DNA of 64,000 bases. Origin: Akebia trifoliata (lineage: Eukaryota > Streptophyta > Magnoliopsida > Ranunculales > Lardizabalaceae). The position numbers and the translations under genes are program-made. This document shows, piece by piece, positions 44,070 to 54,240 of the stretch. How positions within the stretch are numbered: position 1 is the stretch's first letter; the number at the start of each line of letters is the position of its first letter. Location of the stretch: contig CM030704.1 in NCBI GenBank assembly GCA_017979445.1, forward strand, positions 10,833,658 through 10,897,657, given 5' to 3'. Below the pieces are notes generated by a model. It had not been told where the DNA came from. It was given only the letters and a program-made list of their open reading frames with translations, and made no database searches.

Positions 44070-45806
44070 ATGGAATGCCCGGAGAAGAATGCCGCCATAG
44101 AATTTGAAGCAGCTGAGAAGCTAATCTTAAGATGGGACGAAGCAAGAGAATGTACAATATTTGATGCTCATCATCGACAACAAGCTGAGATGCTAATCGA
44201 CATTACTTGGCTCCAAAATGAATTTCACAAGATACTGATCACTCACACGAATTCAATTGAAACCGACATTGATCTGAATTCTTATTCAAATCCCACGATG
44301 AGTTCTGTAACTGAAAGTAGTGCTGATTTCAAAACTGCTGGCTCTCAATTCATCGAAGAAGGCTACCTAGAAGATGAAGTTTCGGGTAGTATCCCTTTGG
44401 AAGCGATCTATGATCTCCTCCGTAGTATTTCTCGAAGGATGATTACTGCTGGATATCTACATGAGTGTATACAAGTATATGTGAGTGTTCGTAAACCTAT
44501 CTTCAATGCTAGTTTCAACCGCCTTGGGATCGATAAGCTTAGCATAGGTGATGTTCAAATATTAGAATGGGATGCATTAAAAAAGAAGATCGGACAATGG
44601 ATAGAAGCGGCAAAAGTACATGTTTGGATTCTCTTTGAAAGAGAGAAGTGGCTTTGTGATCAAATCTTTGAAGGTGATTGTCTTGGCACCATCGCCAATG
44701 ATACTTGCTTCATGAAAATCATTGAAGCTTCCATGATCCAGCTCTTCGATTTCCCTGAGGCGATATTTATGACTTGGCAATCCCCCAAGAAGCTCTTCAA
44801 GTTACTAGATCTTTACGAAGCAGTATCTGACCTCTCTAAGGTGGATGTACTAGTCAAGTGGAAGGTGGTGTCTGTTCGAGCTAAGGCTGTTGATATGCTA
44901 CTAAGGCTCGGTGAGGTTGCGAGAGGGATTCTGTCAGAATTCGAGAATACTTTGCAGAGTGAGTCTACAGAAGTTCCAGTACTTGGAGGGAAAATTCACA
45001 CCTTGACAAGGCATGTGATGAGATACATTTTCATATTGATATCTGGTTACAGACAGACCATGATGGAATTGATTGTGTCGAAGCCATCAATGGAATCACT
45101 ATTATCTGGTGATCAAACAGCCCCATATATCGATTTTCATGAACCGGAGAATCAATCTCCATTGGCCCTCCATCTACTTTTGATCATTCAAATCCTAGAA
45201 TTCAAGTTAGAGGACATGTGTAAGTACTACAAAGATGCTTCTTTATCTCACATTTTCCTCATGAACAATCTACACTACATTGTTATGAAGGTTAACAGAT
45301 CTCCTGAGCTCCGCGAGATGATCGGAGATGACTACCTCATGAGAAATCTAACGTTGAAATTCAGGCAAGAGGCGATGAACTATGAAAGATCAACATGGGC
45401 CAAAATTTTATATTGCTTAAGAAATGAAGAACAACATGTGGGAGGGAGCTCCTCATTTTGGGTTTCAAAGTCTTCGTTAAAGGAGAGATTCAAGACTTTT
45501 AATTCAATGTTTGAAGAAGTACATAAGGTTCAGGCGACATGGACAGTACCAGATCCTCAGCTTCGAGAGGAACTTCGGATATTTTTATCAGAGCAGCTGA
45601 TTCTAGCTTATCGATCTTTTCTAGGTCAGTTAAAGGGTCATATAGAGAGTAGGAATCACCCAAAGAAGTATATCAAATATTCAGTCGATGATCTTGATAT
45701 TGCTGTCAGGGATTTCTTCGAACGGCGCCCAATTTCCATGCACACAAGGAAGAGATTCATGAAGAAATTTAGTTTAGGTTGGAAGCTAGCATTTAGAACC
45801 AGCTGA
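44070..45806 (+). CDS. EXO70 family exocyst subunit, single exon, open
   Basis: EXO70 proteins tether secretory vesicles to the plasma membrane as part of the octameric exocyst; plants have many paralogues. The frame from ATG 44070 (MECPEKNAAIEFEAAEKLIL) gives 578 residues; the frame is open further upstream but without an ATG. The N-terminal EAAEKLILRWDEA is typical of the family, the C-terminal two-thirds show the helical EXO70 core (LALHLLLIIQILEFKLE, YKDASLSHIFLMNNLHYIV, FRQEAMNYERSTWAKIL, LREELRIFLSEQLILAYRSF) and the basic, lipid-binding C-terminus ends KFSLGWKLAFRTS. Subfamily is not certain. Compared with the copy at 62657, about 36 residues (the segment holding QYLHAVDEI) are missing in frame near residue 38, so the N-terminal helix is shortened and function may be altered. 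It is the only intact copy of four. Confidence 0.85.
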   Translation: MECPEKNAAIEFEAAEKLILRWDEARECTIFDAHHRQQAEMLIDITWLQNEFHKILITHTNSIETDIDLNSYSNPTMSSVTESSADFKTAGSQFIEEGYLEDEVSGSIPLEAIYDLLRSISRRMITAGYLHECIQVYVSVRKPIFNASFNRLGIDKLSIGDVQILEWDALKKKIGQWIEAAKVHVWILFEREKWLCDQIFEGDCLGTIANDTCFMKIIEASMIQLFDFPEAIFMTWQSPKKLFKLLDLYEAVSDLSKVDVLVKWKVVSVRAKAVDMLLRLGEVARGILSEFENTLQSESTEVPVLGGKIHTLTRHVMRYIFILISGYRQTMMELIVSKPSMESLLSGDQTAPYIDFHEPENQSPLALHLLLIIQILEFKLEDMCKYYKDASLSHIFLMNNLHYIVMKVNRSPELREMIGDDYLMRNLTLKFRQEAMNYERSTWAKILYCLRNEEQHVGGSSSFWVSKSSLKERFKTFNSMFEEVHKVQATWTVPDPQLREELRIFLSEQLILAYRSFLGQLKGHIESRNHPKKYIKYSVDDLDIAVRDFFERRPISMHTRKRFMKKFSLGWKLAFRTS

Positions 45807-47374
45807 CTTGAGTTCTGTAAATTTAAGACGATCAAGTAATTGGGTTGATCAGCTCGAGATCTCAGAGTAGTAAATGTTTTGATTTGTTATTCCATTTCAA
45901 ATATTGTTTCATATGTTCACACGGGATTTATTCTAAACTAGTGTACCTTCATATATATATATATATATATATAAATATAGATTTCAGCTGATATAAACTT
46001 ATAGAGTGGTTTCTAATTCTTGGTCTTAGGACTTGTATATATATATGTATGTATGGGTCACGTTCAAGGGCCAACTTTTTGGCAAAACATTTTTCAAACA
46101 CATGAGTTAGAAGTTTTGGAATGGGTTGATTTTTGGTGAAGATGATTTCTACGGTGAGATATAAACTTATTGAGTGGTTTCTAATTCTTGGTCTTGGGAC
46201 TTGTACGCAAGCATGACCATACACAAGCATTCTTCAATCCCATGAATTGATCATAAGGATTCACTCTTTGTTGTTTCAAAAGAGAGATGACTTGGCAATG
46301 GTTCAGTCAATAAATCCTCTACTAAGTACAAATTGGCTTTCAAATCGCTCATAATGATTTAAACCCCACAAGAGATACCACTCCCAAAACAGAGCAATTA
46401 ATGATATAGATGCTCCATTATTGATCTGGTCATCTTAAACGATTCATACTTCAACGATGGTAAGCTTAAAAAAAGGAGCAAATATTGGTGTCTTTTTCTG
46501 TTGTTTCATCACATAAACTTAGATCCGTTGAAACTCAAATTGGTTTGGCTAGTAGTATGGATCATTTTGTAAATAATTCAATTGGAATGTACATGAGCAT
46601 ATATTTCACTAAGTACATGTCAGAATTTCAAAACTTCATCTATAATTTAACCATATAGAAAATACAAGATTTGAAAAAAAAAAAAAAAAAATTGAGCTCC
46701 CTTGTTCATACAAAGTGAAGTATTTACTACAATCACAATTAATCTCACACTTCAGCTTATTGTCTCCATACTCCACTTTTGATTTTAATAGCTTTAATAA
46801 GAAGTATTTAGATCATAGCCCTCCATTTCTGATGAATGAGAATGAATCTCATCAATATATATATATATATAAAATCAGATTCTTCCTTTCAGAATACCAT
46901 GGAAAATGAAACTCAAAGATTCAGCATCATATTTAAGATAATGTAATTATTTGCGTTTCACAGTGCGAATGCTTCGCAAGTGTAAAAATTTATTACTACT
47001 TGATAGTCACCAGGAAATCTCCTGCAAAATCATTGAAGATGAGGGGCATTTAACTCATTTAAATTAGTCTCTCAGAGAAGACATAGGTCAAGGGAGTATC
47101 TCATCAGTTTGAAACACATTGGCATCTCTAAAATGTGCTACAGCCCATGTACTACTGACCAAAAATTGCTTCAAAAGAGCCGCTCCTCTCAAGAAGTGGT
47201 CTTCTAAAGAATTCAAGAGTTCAGATTGGGACAAATGACCAATAGTTTCCTTGCAAGATCATAATTTCTCACGATAAATAAATAAATAAAGACTATGCAT
47301 TGTTTGTAGTCCAAGTTCTAACAAGAACATAAAAAAAAATCTACCTTTTCATTCAATTTTTAGCTTTGTAACTC
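45807..47374. other. Spacer between EXO70 copies with (TA)n, MITE fragment and a 48-bp direct repeat
   Basis: TA runs at 45952-45973 and 46037-46048. GATATAAACTTAT(A/T)GAGTGG-type sequence occurs twice (45990-46037, 46158-46205) on either side of the MITE fragment. Rest is AT-rich with an A16 run at 46675-46690. No gene. Confidence 0.6.
46055..46157 (+). mobile_element. Fragment of the palindromic (TA)n MITE
   Basis: GGGTCACGTTCAAGGGCC, TTTTGGCAAAACATTTTTC, GAGTTAGAAGTTTTGGAATG and GATTTTTGGTGAAGATGAT match the left arm of the element at 39099. Again the outer side is a TATATATGTATGTA tract. The right arm is absent. Confidence 0.75.
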
Positions 47375-48345
47375 TGAGAAGAATGCCGCTATAGAATTCG
47401 AATCAGCAGAGAAACCAATGTTAGACATGACTTCGTGGCATCGGTAGAAGCAAGTGAACATAAAGTATTTGATGACAAGATACACAAAGTAATCAAAGTA
47501 GATCAATACTTACGTGCTGTCAATGAGATCCAACAATTGATGGAGTCAGTTGCTTTACTGATCCTAAGAAGATCAGCAGTTTTGAGATACAGATTGCCAT
47601 GGCTCAGCTCACACCAATCAAATTGAAACTGACGTGCATATCTATTCCCACTCTTCAACTCCCTTGAGTTCTCTAACTGAAACTTGTACAAATTTCAGAA
47701 CTGTTTGGCTTGAAGATGAATTCCGCAACATAGTGCTCACTCACACTATTTCCACTGAAACCCACTCCCACATCGATACCAATTCTTCGACTCACTCAAG
47801 TCGTGTAACTGAAAGTAGTGCTGATTTCAAGGCTTACCGAGGCTACAAGAGGGATGATACTGGTAGAAGTTGAGAATGCGGTGCAGAATGATGGTACGAG
47901 GACTCCACCACTTGGAGGAATAATTCACCCGTTGATAAGGTATATGAGGATCACATCCTTTTGATATCTGATTACACGAAAACCATGATCGAGTTGACTG
48001 TGTCGAACCCATCAATAGGATCACGGATATCTGGTGATCTTACATCCCCAAATATCAATTTCTCTGTATTAGAGGATCGATCACCATTAGTTCCTCATCT
48101 AATTTGGATCATTGAGATACTACAACTGAAGTTGGAGAAGTACTATAAAGATGCTTATCTGTCTAACATTTTCCTCATGAACAATGTACACTACATTATT
48201 CAAAAGATTAAAGGATATCCCAATCTTCACAAAATGATGAGACATGATTGCTTGAAGAAGCTAAAATTGAAATTCAAGCAAGAGATAAGTGACTACGTGA
48301 GTGAGATCAACATGGGTCAGGATTCTATACTTCTTAAGAGATGAA
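47375..48345 (+). pseudogene. EXO70 pseudogene (copy 3) with large internal deletion
   Basis: The start GAGAAGAATGCCGCTATAGA matches 44081 onward. It retains the YLRAVNEIQQLMES helix that the open copy lacks, then TESSADFK, then jumps by roughly 580 nt to the segment EVEN.VQNDGTRTPPLGG and on to DYTKTMIELTVSNPSIGSR, SPLVPHLIWIIEILQLKLEK and YKDAYLSNIFLMNNVHYIIQ. It ends in-frame at 48342-48344 about 400 nt before the family's usual C-terminus. Multiple frame changes and stops in the first half. Confidence 0.85.
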
Positions 48346-48351
48346 GCGTGC

Positions 48352-48380
48352 ACACAGACACACACACACACACACACACA
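48352..48380 (+). repeat. (CA)n microsatellite
   Basis: CA dinucleotide run with one interruption, directly after the truncated EXO70 pseudogene, possibly marking the breakpoint. Confidence 0.9.
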
Positions 48381-48689
48381 GTAAATGAAATGAAGCAATT
48401 AAAAAAAAAAGGATTTACTTGCACGATATTTAATGGTAATAAGTGCAAAGCAAACCAGTGTGAAGCTTCTAGGAAAATATAGAAAATTAGGCTCATATCT
48501 GTTATGATATATTGGACCCAAGGCCAACCTATGAGATCAAATCCAAAATGAAATTCCTTCTAAATGCCTTTTCAAAAGCTCTGATCTTGCATATCAGACA
48601 AAAGGGTTGTGCTTTAAAAATGGACCATAAACGAGTTTCAAGCACAACTTGTTTTAAAAGCATCAAAGGTGGAGTAAACCCAAAAAATA

Positions 48690-49745
48690 CAGACTTCCAT
48701 AATCAAGCCATGTTTTAAACCAACATTCGAATGCATTGCGACAAGAGATTGAACAAAATCAAGATTCAAATTCATTTTGTATAAACCCACACAAAATTTC
48801 ATAACCGATCAAATAGAATTTTTATATTACTTTAAAATTCCATGTCCAAAAAAAGCGAAATAAGCAACACTATCTAATCTAGACAGTGGAATTAAATTCC
48901 TAGAAATAGAAGGGACGTAAAATGTGTTGGGAAGATCCAGTACCAAGCAGTGTGTCCAAATTACTACCAATTCCGCTCCTAGCCAATTTCCCATATAGTT
49001 GGTCTTCTCATTTTCTATCGGATTCCTTTGAAAGGAATCCCTACATTGAATTTGTAATGTGAGTTGTGGTTTCAGAGTCAATCCACCAAGTATTCAAAAG
49101 TACTTCAGTCAAATTAAATTCTAAACATACTAAAGAAAATTCCTTACCTTTCTTTTAGAACCAATCCTTATGTTTGAAGCAATCCTTATTCAAATATCCC
49201 TTTTTGTTAAAAAATTAATATTTGACATCATTCAGATCTTTTACATGAACATGATTGCTGAACTCATACCCATTTTCTTTCTTTGGTTGAAACTCTTCCA
49301 TTTTTTGTTCTTTCTTCTTTTCCTTCTTACTTGAGTAATTATTAATGCTGAGTAGCCCCTTTACTGTCTCAATCTCATTTCCTCCTGGACACACATATTG
49401 GTCAACTCATTCAAGCTCCACTTGTTCTTATTAGTGTTGTAATGGACTTTGAATGGTTCAAACTGGGAGGGACGTGAGTCGAGAATAAACTACATGAGAA
49501 ATGACTCATCGACAGTTATCCCTAAAACTTTCAGATTAGCTGCCATGTCATCCATGTTCATCGTAGTCAGCTCTGCCTTTAACATGCTCGCCGGTGAATT
49601 TTCCTCGAATTTGAAATGATCCTCTATGATTTTTAGATATTTTAGTGTCAATTCAACTTTAGGTAGCGATGTCCTGATGTTGTTTGCAATGATCATCCTC
49701 ATGAACATTAAACTTAGCCTATTCGATCTCTCCCATGTGATCAAG
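48690..49745 (-). pseudogene. Ty1/copia gag-protease relic
   Basis: Minus-strand fragments in gag-pol order: WERSNRLSLMFMRMIIANNI with KVELTLKYLKIIEDHF and NMDDMAANLKVLGITVDESF (UBN2-type gag, 49490-49744), a Lys-rich zinc-knuckle region near 49190, then NYMGNWLGAELVVI and LPNTFYVPSISRNLIPLSRL (protease region, 48827-49081) and NVGLKHGLI near 48710. Stops and frame changes throughout. The 5' part is cut off where a gypsy LTR begins at about 49738; the 3' part is absent. Confidence 0.8.
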
Positions 49746-50974
49746 GTCTAGAAAGTGATTTCTAGAGCCCTTATTACATGAGTTTTATAGATAAATTGCA
49801 TATCAAATCCCTTTATTAAACATAATGAATTTTTAGTCCATATTTTTCATAGGTTTCCATTAAATAATGTGTTTTAGAATTAATTGCTTTTAATTTCGTG
49901 TAACAGGAAAGATCGTAAATTTCGGGGAATAATTCAAAATAATTGAAGCATGCATTGCGATCAAGGACCCGGGAGCAGTCAACTGACCAAGAACCAAGTC
50001 CTGTGGACCCAGGTTGACTAGGGCGATGTGGTCAAAGCAAAGAGTCAAACCTCGGGAAAATTATTGTAGATTGGTAGCCGAATAACATTCGTTATGGATT
50101 AGGGTTTATGAATTTTTGTAACCACGAAATGTTCTCAAAATCCTAATTTCCTTAGAAACCCTAATCTCGTCTCTATAAATAGGAGACCAGACCAAGAGTT
50201 AAAGGCATCTAGAGAATTAGAAGAATAGTAGTTTTTTTTTTCCTATTGTTGTTTTAGTTTTCTTAGAAGATGGAATTGTAATCGAAGAACCTTGGCTGAT
50301 TTTGAAGTTCAAGAAACAATAAAAGATTTTTCTTTCCCTCATCACTCTTCTCTTTTTTTACATTATGCTAATTTTATTTTATTTTATTATTCTTGCAATG
50401 ATCATTGGCTAACTTTTCCGTTAGATTGCTTGAGGAAACTGGAGTAAGATTTTGACAATAGTTTTACTGTTCTCATAATAATCACTTAATAGTTTTTAAG
50501 TAGATATTTTTGGATTTAATATTGATTGTTTCTCAAAGTTTTGATGGTTCATTCTTTGATAAGTTCAAGATTAACCATACTTCACAGAGAATAATTAGTA
50601 CTTATCCCATGAGCTTGGCTTGATTTATTAATCACATACTTTTAATCTCGTTTAAATTATAACTGTTTAATTTTTTGATTCACAAACATTAACTTTGTTT
50701 AGTGGATTGAGATAAATAGAGGACCAAAAAATCATTGATAAAACTTGTGAAGGTGGATCCGATTGATCTACAATTCTCTATCGTATTTTAAATCTCTTTC
50801 TTTTAGTATTTTATTTCAAATAATTTATCTCGAAAAGTGTTTTTAATCATTTGCATAAATTGAATTGGATTTAAAGTGAAAAGATTGCAGGATTAACATT
50901 GCCTCTGTGGTTCGACCTTGCTTGCTAAGGTTTTTATTTTGTTCTTATTTTATTATAATCTATAATATCGAACA
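49738..50974 (+). mobile_element. Ty3/gypsy LTR (Athila/Tat-like) followed by a primer site
   Basis: Probable borders TGATCAAGG (about 49738, TG could also be 49736) and TATCGAACA (50974). TATA box TATAAATA at 50174-50181. Directly downstream is an Asp-tRNA-type primer binding site. No matching 3' LTR was found in the window, and no gag or pol follows: the internal region gives way to a 1.8-kb inverted repeat. The left end lies in a copia relic. Confidence 0.7.
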
Positions 50975-50977
50975 AAT

Positions 50978-50995
50978 TGGCACCGTTGCCGGGGA
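50978..50995 (+). other. Primer binding site of the gypsy element
   Basis: TGGCACCGTTGCCGGGGA, three bases after the LTR, differs at one position from the TGGCGCCGTTGCCGGGGA site used by Athila/Tat-type elements. Confidence 0.8.
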
Positions 50996-51039
50996 CAACA
51001 GTATAATCCAATATCTTTTATCCGAAAATCCGATTTGGT

Positions 51040-52829
51040 TATCTGCCGATCAAAATTTTTATTTCAAAAAAATTTGAAAATAATTCTGTTGGATTCTTAA
51101 AGTCAGTACGAACAAAACCTTAAAATTTGAGTGAATTTCATCAGAATTTTACCACGGCACCTTAGTCAACTCGGGCATCACAATAAAACCTCAAGATTCA
51201 TACTTCAAATTTTTACAGAATCTTTCTTTGAACTTCTGGATCTCAACGAACACATAATTTTTCTGAAATTCTAACTTTGATTTTTTTTTTCTATTTTCAT
51301 TTGAAGGATTTGACGAGGAAAAATGTGGTTGGAAAGTTTTATTCCACCACTCAAATCCGATTCTTTGACGAAGAAACAAAAACTTTCTTTTTGTTTAGAA
51401 TAGAACTATAGTAGGATTTTCTTTTAGAAGTTTTAATTTATTTTTATAATTTAATTTTAATTAATTCGAGAAATTTCGGATTGTAATAAAATTATGGGAG
51501 GACGATAGTGGGACGTAACTGTTTTGGCTCCTCGGTTCGTATACTGAGTTTGGTGTAGGTGGCCCGAGTCAACTCAACTTGATCAGCGCCCATCTAGAAC
51601 ATGAGGGAAGACTCGAAACTTCCATGTAACTCTTGCAAGTGGGTTTTTGTATTGAATTTGAGTGAGTTAACTGCACACTTCCGATTGTACGATAGTAAAA
51701 AGGGCACCCTTACGAGGATGATACGAACAAGATAAGAATCGGATTTCATCATCGAATTCTCGCCATATTAGAAAATTAATTCATACAAGTCAATTTTAAC
51801 TAAAATCTGATTAGACTTGATCATAGGTTTCATCGAGCTCAATAGACAAAGCTAAAATGAGTTGTACCAATTGTACTTCTTGATCGAAGTCAATTGCACT
51901 CTTAAATCACTTTCTCGTCTCGAATAAACGTAATCTATTCCCCTTATACAGCAAGGTACAACGGGACAAGATTTTACTTAGGCACTGACCTTAATCAATA
52001 AGTACAATTAGTGCAACTTAGACTAATTTTGCTTATTGAGCTCGATAGGACCTAAAGTCAAGTCTATCTAATTTTAAATTATTTTGGATTCTTATGTGGA
52101 TTCAATTAACCTAACAGGATAAGAGTTCGGTGTTGAAATTCGATTCTTATCTTATGGTACCATCCTAGTAAGGGTGCCTTCTTTACTAAGTACAAATCGA
52201 AGTTTGTAGGAATAATCAAACAAATGCAGTACAGAAACCCACAAGTAGTAGTTTGTGAGGGGAACGAGTCTTATCTCTCGTTCTCGACGGGGGATGTACT
52301 AGTTGAGTTGACTCGGGCCATCGACACCAATCTTGGTGTACCAACCCGAGGGGTCAAAACAGTTGCATCCCACTATCGTCATTTCCTAAAACTATTATAC
52401 TTCGAGCCTTCTCAAATGAATTAAAATTTGTTTAAAACTAAAGTAAAATCCTACTATAAGTCTAATCTTAGAAAGAAAAGAAGAAAAGAAAAATAAAGAG
52501 TGATGCTGCTTCTGGGTAAAGGAATTTGATCCAGATGATTGAATAAAGCTTCAATCAAAATTCCGTTTTAACTCCTCGTCCTAAAAAGAGTAGACAAATC
52601 CGAAGTCAAAATTTCAAAACTTAAATATTTCATTTGAGTCAAAATCAGTCTAGAAATTTTCTGTAAAAAATCAGATTCACGTATCTCGATGATTCACTTC
52701 ACAGCTCAAAGCACTATAAGCGCCGCGGTAAAATTTTGGTATTTCTGAAAAAACTTTATTCTCTTTTGATAGGTCGAGAATTAGATTGAAATTATTTTTA
52801 AAAATTTTAAAAGATAAAATTCAGATTCG
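51040..52829. repeat. Large inverted repeat, arms of about 0.9 kb, centre near 51930
   Basis: The two halves are diverged inverted complements. Matched pairs, left then reverse complement of right: GACGATAGTGGGACGTAACT with GACGATAGTGGGATGCAACT (51499 and 52382); TGGCCCGAGTCAACTCAACT in both (51570; right arm near 52300); GATAAGAATCGGATTTCATC with GATAAGAATCGAATTTCAAC; ATCGAGCTCAATA in both near the centre; AATTTTACC(A/G)CGGC near the outer ends. It starts within 50 bp of the gypsy primer site and stops exactly where the EXO70 upstream block starts (52829). No protein coding content recognised. Confidence 0.85.
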
Positions 52830-53006
52830 TAGAGTGTGAAACCATGACCTAAAAAATACAATGCCAGCTCTCAAGAGGTCACAAAAGTCAAAGTCACCAC
52901 AAAGTCTTCTTCAGAAGAATTGATATTTATTTCAGATTTCACAAATTATTCACCCCCAACTGCCTTGCAAGACTAGAATTTCTCACAAATAACAAAATAT
53001 ATAGTT

Positions 53007-53583
53007 TGTCAGATAATAAAGTCACTTTTGTTATCTGAAGGTGGTTAAGAAAAGTCAAATTTGACGACTGGATAAAGTAAAAAATGACGATTGGATAAAG
53101 TCAAATTTGACGACTGGATAAAGTAAAAAATGACGATTGGATAAAGTCAAATTTGACGACTGGATAAGTCAAACTTGACGACTGGATAACCACCTATCTC
53201 CCTCTATAAATACATGTTTCCTCTCATTCAGAGATTATTCCAGTCTTGTGTTAGAATCCCATCCTAACTAAGAGAGAGGGAAAGAAAGTTTAGAGAGAAA
53301 AATTGTGAGGTTTCTCCTAATCTTCATAGCCTTTCCTTTGTTAGAGAGAGTGTGTTTTCTCATATGATAAGAGAGAGGGTATTGTCAATTGTGCTCTCTT
53401 TATTTATATAGAGAAAGAGTTGTATTTCTTTTGCAATAGTGAAATCCTTCTGTAGTTTGCCCGTGATTTTTACTCCAATTTTTGGAGGTTTTCCACGTTA
53501 AATTTTGGTGTTCATCATTTTCATTTTTCTTTTCTTTTCTACTTCAGTTGTAATTGTGTGCCCAGTACCACAACTTCCTAACA
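53007..53583 (+). repeat. 5' LTR of the copia element
   Basis: Contains a block of GACGA(C/T)TGGATAAAGT repeats (53055-53190, basic unit ~23 bp), TATA box TATAAATA at 53205-53212 and a CT/GA-rich leader. The 3' LTR has one more 23-bp unit, which accounts for the length difference. Confidence 0.95.
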
Positions 53584-53661
53584 GTGGTATCAGAGCCAGG
53601 TTTATAACTGGTTTTCGTGCTACAGTCAGATCTAGTTAGTAGAAAAGAGGCATTTTCAATA

Positions 53662-54240
53662 ATGGCGACGAAGTATGAAATAGAAAAGTTCAATGGGAAT
53701 AATTTTTCATTGTGGAAAATGAGAATAAAAGTAGTTTTGAGAAAAGATAACTGCTTTGAGGCAATTGGAGATAGGCCCGTGGAAATCACTGACGACGGCA
53801 AGTGGAACGAGATGGATGGCAATGCTATTGCTAATCTGTACTTAGCACTAGCCGATGGAGTACTGTCAAGTGTGACGGAGAAAAAGACAGCAAAAGAAAT
53901 ATGGGATACACTAACAAAATTGTACGAGGCCAAATCACTACACAACAAAATCTTCTTGAAGAGAAGGCTTTACACCCTTCGGATGATGGAGTCAACTTCG
54001 GTGACCGACCACATCAACATCCTCAACACTTTATGTTCACAGCTCACAACAATGGGGCACAACATAGAGACGGGTGAACGTGCTGAAATTCTACTTCAAA
54101 GTCTACCTGATTGGTATGATCAACTCATCATCAACTTAACCAACAACATAGAAGTTCTAGTTTTCGATGATATTGCAGCTGCGGTTCTTGAAGAAGAAAG
54201 TCGACGCAAGAACAAAGAAGATAGACTAGGAAGCTCATAG
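53662..54240 (+). pseudogene. Copia gag (UBN2-type), ends at a premature stop
   Basis: Gag forms the particle core. ATG 53662 opens MATKYEIEKFNGNNFSLWKM, the hallmark gag start of this lineage; then IWDTLTKLYEAKSLHNKIFL and LLQSLPDWYDQLI. A TAG at 54238-54240 interrupts an otherwise continuous gag-pol frame (the same frame resumes immediately), most simply a CAG to TAG change. The zinc knuckle lies past the stop. Confidence 0.9.
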
